A stretch of 38,912 nt of DNA from Bremia lactucae (taxonomy: Eukaryota; Oomycota; Peronosporomycetes; Peronosporales; Peronosporaceae), in contig NC_090625.1 in assembly GCF_004359215.1 (NCBI RefSeq), positions 2,506,255 through 2,545,166 of the forward strand. Reading direction: 5' to 3'. Position 1 is the stretch's first letter, and the number at the start of each line of letters is the position of its first letter. Both the position numbers and the translations under genes were made by a program. This document shows, one piece after another, positions 31,293-38,912 of this stretch. Under the pieces are notes generated by a model. That model was not told the DNA's origin, did no database searches, and saw nothing but the letters and a program-made list of their open reading frames with translations.

Positions 31293-31399
31293 AAAGTCGA
31301 CTACCTTGTTTTTTACCGCCAAGAAAGAATGATACGTGTATTGACTTTTAAAAAACAACTCTTCGAAATCGAGATGCAAAAGGACGTGAAAACGTAAAG

Positions 31400-33148
31400 C
31401 TATATATGACGTACAAGTCCGTCGTCGTCGTTGTAGTTTTCGTGACGAGTGTCTGGAAAGAACTTTTCCGTCGTGTTGTCGCGACAGAGATCCTGCATCA
31501 TTCGCAATTGTCGTTCCGCTCGTTCACGTTGCATCGCAGCGGTTTTTTCATGGACTTTGTCCAGTAAATACCGAAATGCCACAACAAACCAGTCTCGTTG
31601 GTATTCGTTAATGGCTTCAATGTCTAACGTTCGACATGACGTGATTAACGAGAAACTAGCGGTTGCTTTCGTAGACGTGACGTATCCCGCAGTTCGAGCG
31701 CGAGCAAACACGGGAGTCGTGTGACCAGGACAGACGGAGACGATTTCATCCAATTGAATCGAATCACCACTTCGACCAAGCCACGAAACTTCACCGTATC
31801 GATCGACACATACTCGTGTCTTGTGTGGTTTTCCTTTTCGACCATACTTCCAAACTGGTAAGGTCTCCATTCGTTTCATAATTGTCAATTCCACTTGTTG
31901 CGCCACACGTCGCTCATGATCACGTGCAAGAGCGACTAAGAACTCTAAACTTCGCTGAAGCCATTCCCTTTCTTCCGTTGTCTTGGCTTTCAAGTCTAAC
32001 GTTCTCGTGTGGGTGACAACAGACAAGGTGCAGCCAGCATCGGGTAGAATTAATGTTCCTTTATGCAACGCTCGAGCCAAGACACTGGTAGATGGACCCG
32101 ACGTGATACGAATGATCGTTGCAAGAGGAATGGCATTTTTCACTTTGACGCGTTTTTTTCCCATCGTTGTTGTCGCTGTGACACCATCAACTGCCATGTG
32201 CGTCGCGTGGGCCAAGAGTTTCGACGTCCACCGTAACGTATCGCCATTCTCGACACACAAGTTCGTACCATGCGGTTTGCCTTTGCGTCCAAATTTGACG
32301 ACACTTGTGCCCGCGACACATTGCAATGCGACGCGATATTCTGTCATTTGATGCTGTAACACCACGTCCAATTGTTTTTGGTGCTTGTGACGAGCAGCTG
32401 TTTCCCACTGGACGTGGGCACAGATGGCAAATTGGACTGAAAGCATGGATTCGTGGGATAAGCGCTTGTGTTTGCGACTTGTTTTGACAATTTTAAGAAA
32501 GTACGCCGCCCACTTGGTTGCTCGAATCTCAAATTCCAATGATTGGATCCATCTTCGCATCCAAGCTTTCGATTGTTTAAGATTGACGACGTGGCATGTC
32601 GTTCGAACATCTGCGGAAAGATCACGTGGAAACGAGCTTAGAAACTCATCCACGGAACTCTCGCGCCACATTTCACGCGCTTCAAAGCTCGACGACAATT
32701 GTAAACGTACCGTCTCGGACGATGATCGAGTCGTGTAGTTGAATTGGCCTTTGAAATGGCGTTGATTTTCTGGATTAAGCGATGAGCTTGTAGAGAGGAG
32801 TGATGAGTCGGAGGTCGAATGCCGTAACGAGGACGAACGAGATGATCGTTTTGGATAGACACCGGGACATTGAGACAACGGGGACGTGTTCCGTGAGACT
32901 GGAATGTTTGGAGATGGCGACAACGACGCGGGCTTGACGACACTTTCGTTGTCGTCTTCGCCATTACTAAAGCTTCGACTTCGACTACGTTTGCTCGTAT
33001 TCCTCGTCTTTTTCACTCGAAGACGAAGGTTGTACGTCCGTTTGTCTTCATCGGGACTCCCAAGCTTTTTGTGTGAAAAGAACGCCAAGAATCGAGACGA
33101 CGTTGTCGGTGGAGACTCGGTTAATTTTGCTCGGCGACTTAAGCCCAT
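31400..33148 (-). CDS. Protein with two tandem PH-like domains
   Basis: Intronless, 582 residues. Residues 1-150 are basic and Ser/Arg-rich (SKRSRSRSFS), probably disordered. A helical region at 160-275 follows. Two related domains, about 283-408 and 432-530, each open with a FGRKGKPH / YGRKGKPH motif, then strands, a TLDL/TLDIEA strand and a final helix with a conserved Trp (EREWLQRSLEFL, QRDWFVVAFRYL). That is the layout of PH domains of the phospholipase-C or VAN3-binding type, which in known proteins bind phosphoinositides or act as dimer surfaces. A membrane-associated adaptor role is inferred. The tail (535-582) is charged. Convergent with the ankyrin gene. Confidence 0.75.
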   Translation of the reverse strand: MGLSRRAKLTESPPTTSSRFLAFFSHKKLGSPDEDKRTYNLRLRVKKTRNTSKRSRSRSFSNGEDDNESVVKPASLSPSPNIPVSRNTSPLSQCPGVYPKRSSRSSSLRHSTSDSSLLSTSSSLNPENQRHFKGQFNYTTRSSSETVRLQLSSSFEAREMWRESSVDEFLSSFPRDLSADVRTTCHVVNLKQSKAWMRRWIQSLEFEIRATKWAAYFLKIVKTSRKHKRLSHESMLSVQFAICAHVQWETAARHKHQKQLDVVLQHQMTEYRVALQCVAGTSVVKFGRKGKPHGTNLCVENGDTLRWTSKLLAHATHMAVDGVTATTTMGKKRVKVKNAIPLATIIRITSGPSTSVLARALHKGTLILPDAGCTLSVVTHTRTLDLKAKTTEEREWLQRSLEFLVALARDHERRVAQQVELTIMKRMETLPVWKYGRKGKPHKTRVCVDRYGEVSWLGRSGDSIQLDEIVSVCPGHTTPVFARARTAGYVTSTKATASFSLITSCRTLDIEAINEYQRDWFVVAFRYLLDKVHEKTAAMQRERAERQLRMMQDLCRDNTTEKFFPDTRHENYNDDDGLVRHI

Positions 33149-33167
33149 CGTTCTCCTGATATTAATC

Positions 33168-33178
33168 GTAAATGAAGC
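33168..33178 (-). promoter_or_regulatory. Possible initiator element of the PH-like gene
   Basis: The minus strand reads GCTTCATTTACG about 20-30 bases before the start codon at 33148, close to the oomycete initiator GCTCATTYBNC. Motif and place only. Confidence 0.35.
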
Positions 33179-35594
33179 TTTTAGATGGCCAAAGAGAAAG
33201 TGCGTACGACAGGAGCTCGTGTCTGAAAGGTTTCAGTTTTGTACTGACGTGTTTATTTGTAGAAAAAGAAGCAAGAGCGTGTGGCTTGAACGTGAAAGTC
33301 CCTCTTGGCTTTTATTCTGCACGAATCTATTTCAGATAGACCCACTATTCTTTTAACAAGTAGACGCTAGAAGAAAATGGATATCTTAGCTTTTTCGTCT
33401 CTTGATATTCGCCTATATTAATGTGGAGTGGTGGTACATTTCACTACAGGGTCGCTAAAGCACCAGAAGAGCCGAAAGAGGAAGCTACAATCGAACATTA
33501 CTTACGCGATGACTATCGTCAGGAGTTTCATTCTTCGATTATATGAACGACACATCCCCAAGATCTTGTTTGCAACAATTTTTACTGAGTTTTAGTATAC
33601 TGGACAAGGGTCGGCGAAAGGGTCCACTGTGACGTACTACGTTCTTGCTTGTCAAGCACCTACGTGATAAGAATTTCTACAATTTCTTCTACTTTTGCGA
33701 GCGTTCCCACTACTAACGCCAGCGGTTATTACGTGTATATTTAGTAATCGCGCTGCACTGAATAGATGTAAGTACTGTATTGGTTTTCTTGTGACCTTTT
33801 AAAGTACGGTGGGGTACGCTCGTTTCTCTTATATGCGAAGGAGCGGAAATGAAATTGATCCGATATATTTTCTTCATTTAAAAAGATTTCAAATTCAAAC
33901 TTTGAAGGGTTTAATCATGCCTTCAATCTTCATTAGTGTCTTCTTTGTCGGCATGTCTTTTTCTCCAAAATCATGGTTGTATTACGCTGATAAAATCCTG
34001 TAGGCATGCAATGCACGAGAGGGCTTGAAACAGCAGGAAATGTCGTCCACGCTTGTTAATTTGTTGCGTTGGAAGTCCCTTTATGATGTATATCGCTTTT
34101 ATTGCGAGCTTGATCCAATTTTTTTTCGTCATTCAGTATGCCAATGGGATCAGCTGTATAGTATATAGTCACTTCGATTAATATGTCTCCATTTCCGCCA
34201 TAAATAAAGGAGAAGACCCAGTAATGACTGATTTGCAATTAATGTGCCACATGACATAAAATTGTTTGCAGCGTTCTACCATGACCTCTAATGATGTTAT
34301 TGTCAAATGGGCAACCTTCTCTGCATCCCGTTATTATTGGAACGCTTTTTCTTAAGACATTATTAATTAGAAAATAAATTAGAAACGTCATAGTCTACCC
34401 TCTTCCTTACTCGTCATCTCAAGCAAGAATTGTCATATGCTGTGCTCGTCTGGATGGCTGCATCTGCTCTCAATACAAAAGCGATGAAATTGTGAAAGCC
34501 GAGAGGGACAAAATTGCATGGCTCTGAATTTGTGTGACAACGTGGAGCAATTAATTTGTGATTACATGACCGATCACCTCACTTAAAGCAAATTTTTTTT
34601 TGGTGCTCCACTTATCTTTCGCATGTAAGAGCACTATGTATACCCTTCTTTCAATGATGATAGGGTGTCAGCGTTGTTACACGTATGTTCAGTTCGCCGA
34701 GTCCATATTTATCCGGTAACTCGGGGTCAAATAGTGCTATTCCATTCTAGACTTTCTATGATCTAATTCAATATCAGACAGCATCGGCCCAGAACAAAAG
34801 CTCGTGAGAAATTTCAGGCCAGTAAGAAAATGAATACCTAAAAGATGCGGCTGGCAATGTAAAGTCGGAAAAAAGACAGTAATGCTTGTAACTTTCTGCA
34901 GGCGCATCCGAGGAAGCCGTCTTTCGAGTTGGATCTCAGCAATGTCGCAAGTGCCGGAAGGGCTTATGTAGGCCTTTCAATGAGCATAAATTCGGTGAGA
35001 CTGGACTGCATTGTGAGGCTGGCATCTTCAACCTCGGGTTTTCCTGTCACTCACACAAAAAAAATTCCATCCTGCATGAAGTCGGTAAAATACGGAAGGA
35101 ATTGAAGGACAAGAAGACCGACTTTTCTTCATAAGAAGTAAATTACTCCGATTAAGTCATGAAGAATGGTACTATTCTTTTAAGATGAGGGCAATTTGGA
35201 CTACATTTCAAATCTGAGCAGACGTACTTCTAATAACAAAGCAACGTTACTAGGTAGAAAAGCAAATCGGAAGTACGTAAATGTTTGCTCCCTTCCGACA
35301 CCACCATCAGAGCTCACTATTCTTAATTGCATTACATAAGATTGTTGAGACAATATTAGCATTTGCGTGTATGCCTAGAACAATAAAAATGTTCGCAATT
35401 ATTTGTAAACAAAAGGTTGAGCACTTGTATCATATTAAAAGATCTCTGCTCAATTGCGGCTATCGTCTTACGTGGCAATCTGTTTCCAAGTTTAATATGA
35501 TGCATTTTAATATTCCATAAAGAATGGCAACGGTATTGTTATTTGTTGCAAAAGTGAAGAATGAGTCGGCGTTCATTTGGACGTGTGATTTATG
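33179..35594. other. Intergenic region, no gene seen
   Basis: Short frames only (33809-34003, 64 codons; 35281-35520, 79 codons). None shows a motif, a good start context or a matching splice pattern. No repeat shared with the rest of the window was found. AT-rich flank between the gene island and element D. Confidence 0.4.
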
Positions 35595-36121
35595 TGTAGG
35601 CGGGCACGTCTTAATGCGGCCAAGCTCTACTTAAGCACACACCCTAGCACAGCGAAGAAGCGGTTTGACCGTCTACTCTCGCGTGCAGTGAGGTAGTTGT
35701 ATTGGGCGCCTTAGCGACCTCTCCAAACGCACTAAGTACTCTGGTATACGTGTCGTCACGGGAGCGGTCCGACTCCTCGTGCGCACTTACCAAGTAGGAA
35801 GTAGTTCCTAGACTGATTTATTTTTAATCGTACTAAATATACCTATTTTTACCAATCATAAAATGTCATCTCTGTAGATAATACTGATATGTATTGCGAG
35901 CGTATATTTCTAAATACCTCGCGTAACGGATGACGCTGGCCGTCATGCCTTCCTATGTGAATGCATCTACGTGCATCACATACACAAGGGTGGGTCAAAA
36001 TGTGAACCACACCCAAGTCGTGGGTCTAATTACTTTACTTATGCAAATGACCATCCCCTTAACTACACAAAGTGTACTTAACGGGGACTGTGTAACATTT
36101 GGGCAACGTCAGCTTGTTACA
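35595..36121 (-). mobile_element. 3' LTR of element D (family G)
   Basis: Plus strand from TGTAGGCGGGCACG (35595) to TTGTTACA (36121). On the minus strand the LTR opens TGTAACAAGC directly after AAAGAGGGGTTGG, a polypurine tract, as expected for the 3' LTR of a minus-strand element. Related fragments are at 7023-7265 and 7643-8143. It contains the family's hairpin series at 35930-36090 (GATGACG..CGTCAT; GTGAATGCA..TGCATCAC). Confidence 0.65.
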
Positions 36122-36250
36122 CCAACCCCTCTTTGAGAACAAATTTACATTTTGTAATTCGTCAAAGAGAAGCGAGGAACAGCGAGCTGCTTTACGCGCC
36201 GATTAATTCTTTCAATCACTCGTGCTACTGTGTCTTACACGGATCCTAAT

Positions 36251-36907
36251 ATGCCACCTAAATGGGGCATGGTTGGCGGGTCGTCCGCAAAGACACCCAC
36301 TCATCCATGCGCTAAGCGCAAGCGCCGCATTAACACGCCGGCAGCGTCTAATGCCTCAGTCAAAACGCCGACAGCTGCGGCTGCTGTCGCGTTAACTGGG
36401 CTTAAGAATTTATCCTCCGCTAACAGTAAGGATATCGATCCGTCGCTCATTGTTGACTACAAGGAGGCGACACTGGTGCCGTCAACTCATAGAAGTGACG
36501 CAGACAACGAGCTAATGAGGACGGATGATGGCGCATTATTGCCCATCCAAACTTCGTCATTGCTCCAATCACGGAGACAGCAAAGTTTTCTAATGCTGTC
36601 TCGTCGTCTGCGCTGGCTAGTGCAGCGATGATTAATGAGAGCGCTGCTAATAAAGGCTCAGGCTGCCTTACCTTCGCCGGTTCACTCGCAGGCGTTAAGC
36701 GCTGCCGAACGACGTATTATGGATCTCGAGGGTCAAATCTTGCGACTGAACTCGAATCTTCAGGATGTTTGTGCGAAAGATCGTCAGGGTTATGAACGCC
36801 TGAGACTTCGGCTTGACATTCTCGAGAAGTTGATGCTGAGGGACCCGCATTACGCGCGTGGTATCCCTCGCTCTCCGAGTCCTTTTGGTGGTGGTAGGAG
36901 TCATTAG
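36251..36907 (+). pseudogene. Antisense reading frame of element D, with C-terminal coiled coil
   Basis: From ATG 36251 one frame runs to 36907, broken only by a TGA at 36629-36631. The N-terminal third is basic and Ala/Thr-rich (MPPKWGMVGGSSAKTPTHP, then KRKRR, a possible nuclear signal). The C-terminal part is a good heptad coil (ERRIMDLEGQILRLNSNLQ) ending PHYARGIPRSPSPF. It lies between the 3' LTR and pol and is antisense to D. Its last 100 bases overlap the pol tail, and the reverse complement of 1790-1890 in element L encodes the same end (PHYARGVPRSPSPF). An alternative reading is a gag gene of an unrelated plus-strand element; the polypurine tract and the shared overlap argue against that. 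Confidence 0.5.
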
Positions 36908-37590
36908 GCTGAAAGTTTTTCACCTTTACCGTCCCGCTCACCCGATCGACGATCGACTCACAGTCGGCGTCACCATCGGTCTCCTTAGACGGATGGGGGT
37001 ATATGACCTCATTTGGGTCTACATACCGTGTCAGACGACCCACGTGAAATAGGGGGTGCGTCTTCATATACGGGGGAAGGGTGAGCCTAAAATTAAGGTC
37101 TTTAATCTTTTCTGCCACCGTAAAGGGCCGAATGCAACTTATCCTGTGCGTTTGCCACCGCGTCACGGACGTTTCGTGTGAAGGCTATTCGCTCATCCAC
37201 AAAGCGTTGAACCTCGCTCACGCTTTTAGCATCAAACTCGCCTATGACACCGCCGAGAGGTCAGTCCTAGGACCTAATTTTTATTAGCCACTGCTAAACT
37301 GGCAGGGTGACGAGGGCAAGTTTCTGTCTTTGAGATGATCCCTTCGCTAGTCATCATCATATTGACGAAGATATGTCCCTCTTTTGCAGTGAGGGGCCCT
37401 CCCCCACTAAGACTCGAGCTACGCACAAACGAGACTGGCGTCCGAGGATGGCGCAGCCGTTAATATAAAATGGTGTCTCACCCGTTCTTGTGTGGACACT
37501 GTTATTATAGCGAACGTCACAAAGGGCACGTGCTTGCTCCATCTTTGGGAGTCGCTATTGTGCGTAATACATCCGCCACGACCTGATTGG
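36717..37590 (-). pseudogene. Element D: integrase tail and pol C-terminus
   Basis: Minus strand. It resumes after an internal deletion at VRANQVVADVL (about 37590), then YNNSVHTRTGETPFYING (about 37500), a shifted middle part and IRPFTVAEKIKDLNFRL near 37130, LPPYMKTHPLFHVGRLTRYVDP, and an acidic, Ser-rich tail ending at 36717. Nearly the same as 1010-1890 on the plus strand. The GRL motif marks the end of integrase in gypsy elements. Confidence 0.75.
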
Positions 37591-37599
37591 CACGTACTG

Positions 37600-38910
37600 T
37601 TGTCGCGTGGGATTTGGCCATTCCTTTACAGATTTTACCTTGTCTGGGTCTGCTCGTACGCCATGTGTACTTACGATGCGGCCCAGCACCGGTATCTTAG
37701 GGACCCCTATGAAAATTAACGCACTTTTGCAAGTTGACGTTTAATTGGGCGTCCTTTAAAGTCTGCATTACAGCGTCTAAATGACGCTTGTGCGACTCTA
37801 TTGCGCTCAGCCCGACCACGGCCCTACTATCACGAATACATCGCCAAAGTAATGGGGCGCGTAGGCACGGTGCTGACACATCACGTGAGCCACCACTCGG
37901 TTGAATGTCGCTGGTGCGCTTTTCAAACCTTGGGGCATCACAAGCCACTTCTAAAGCATACCGCTTGGGGTCCTTACTGCTGTTTTGGCTACATTGGACT
38001 CTCTCATGAGTACCTGAGAGTAGCCATCCTTTAAATCAAACGCGGAAAATATAGTTGACGTTGCCGTGGAGTTAAACAAAACATCTTTCCGCGGGATTGA
38101 CTTTTGCGCCGGTATGGTCGCCGTGTTCAGCTTATTGTAAGCATGAACCACGCGCCATTTACCTATGGCTTTACGCACACAAAAGGTCGGGCTGCAGTGA
38201 GGCGATTTGCTCTCACGCACATATCCCGCCTTGGCTCGCTTGTCGAAGAATTCATCGATATAATCGGCTTGTTCTTTCGGCAACGGCCATTGCCTGGTGA
38301 CACAATACTTGGTGCCAGGTGTGAGATCTATTTCATGCCCGATGCCCATATCTGCTGGTAGGCGGCTCGGCACTTCTTCTGAAAGCTCATCGCGATGTTT
38401 CCACAAAACCTCAAAGAACGAACTGTCTCTCAAGGCATCCCAGCCTTGAGCAGCGAACCGCTTCTTGTTGTCCGTTTCTAGGACGCTCTCGTCCATTGTG
38501 GACGACGAGCAACAGTCCACCAAGTTCTCTTCTGGAACTGGTGCGACTATTTCGTGGATCTTTCCTTCCTTTAATTCGGCAAGGAACAGATCCCACGACA
38601 TCTCCGGGAGATTTACTATCTCCTCGGCAGATTTAAAGACTTGCCAGAGCACCTCAACTGAGGATGTCTCCGCAATTTCGTCTTTGACGGCCTCGAACAC
38701 CTTGTTCAAAGGCCCGTCCTCTTTATTAGAGACTGATCCATAGGTCACTCGTTTAGACGTGCCTTTGATCATCCTAATCTGTCGGGTACTCGTTCTTCGA
38801 GTCACCACGACCTTTTTCTGGGAAGCGGATGCCGTTACACTCCTGGCTAACGCACCCCTTCCAACCGCACCAGGCTCTTGGCACTGTGCCGGTTTATGCG
38901 ACGCATGACT
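37600..38910 (-). pseudogene. Element D: reverse transcriptase, open to the window edge
   Basis: The minus strand is open from the right edge (38910) to a TAG at 37953-37951 and continues in the same frame. The N-terminal linker is Glu-rich (38800-38400). RT begins near KYCVTRQWPLPKEQADYID (about 38310) and includes SPTFCVRKAIGKWRVVHAYN, IPRKDVLFNS and IFSAFDLKDGYSQ. The TAG replaces a codon just before KWLVMPQGLKSAPATFNR. The active site reads HYFGDVFV (about 37850), so YFDD has lost its first Asp (GAC to GGC). RT ends near 37600 where an internal deletion removes RNase H and most of integrase. The start codon and gag/protease are beyond the window. Confidence 0.85.
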
Positions 38911-38912
38911 TC

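Noticed and set aside
32886..33356. Plus-strand frame of 156 codons over the start of the PH-like gene
   Set aside because: Arg/Leu/Ser-rich complement of the Ser/Arg-rich N-terminus; no domain and no separate promoter evidence.
33809..34003. Small hydrophobic plus-strand frame (64 codons)
   Set aside because: No start context, homology cue or splice partner; length expected by chance in AT-rich DNA.
36251..36631. gag gene of a separate plus-strand element with a 5' LTR at 35595
   Set aside because: The polypurine tract beside the LTR is on the minus strand and the frame runs in phase into sequence that is the pol tail of D, so an antisense frame of D fits better. Not fully excluded.

Overview
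The window looks like a piece of an oomycete nuclear genome (Peronosporales: Phytophthora or a downy mildew). This is an inference from the type of LTR retrotransposon, the compact host genes with 50-80 bp GT-AG introns, and a short gene-rich island set in nested, decayed Ty3/gypsy elements. There are no rRNA or tRNA genes, CRISPR arrays or bacterial operons. No gene symbol can be assigned with confidence.

Layout. (1) 1-22629 is a retrotransposon graveyard. From left to right it holds: the 3' end and LTR of an element (1-265); an integrase/pol fragment (about 290-1890); two pieces of a second gypsy family (1888-2489); a 5'-truncated, internally deleted chromovirus 'A' with its 3' LTR (2490-6751); three LTR fragments of other kinds and a 216-bp tandem duplication (7023-8665); a minus-strand gypsy 'E' in a pol-to-gag head-to-tail array (9890-13180); a nearly complete minus-strand chromovirus 'B' (13180-20328), in which a 2.3-kb integrase/chromodomain block is inverted and whose 5' LTR carries a 526-bp palindrome; and a pair of inverted LTRs (21197-22629). 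(2) 23292-33148 is the host gene island: an F-box/LRR protein (minus), two coiled-coil proteins with a centrosomin-type CM1-like motif (plus; the larger is reconstructed here with four exons), an ankyrin-repeat/zinc-binding protein (plus, two exons) and a tandem PH-like-domain protein (minus, convergent with the ankyrin gene). (3) 33149-35594 is non-coding as far as can be seen. (4) 35595-38912 is another minus-strand gypsy element 'D', with its 3' LTR at the left and its 5' part beyond the window.

How it fits together. The host genes are unrelated housekeeping-like or regulatory proteins, not a pathway. The most interesting pattern is in the retroelements. Where the stretch between pol and the 3' LTR is preserved (A, B, D and the 21.6-22.6 kb element), it contains a reading frame on the opposite strand that starts near the 3' LTR and reads back towards pol. 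Parts of this antisense protein are conserved between copies, and in D the antisense frame overlaps the pol tail, so the same DNA appears to have been coding on both strands. None of the reverse transcriptases in the window keeps an intact YxDD box, so these copies are not autonomous.
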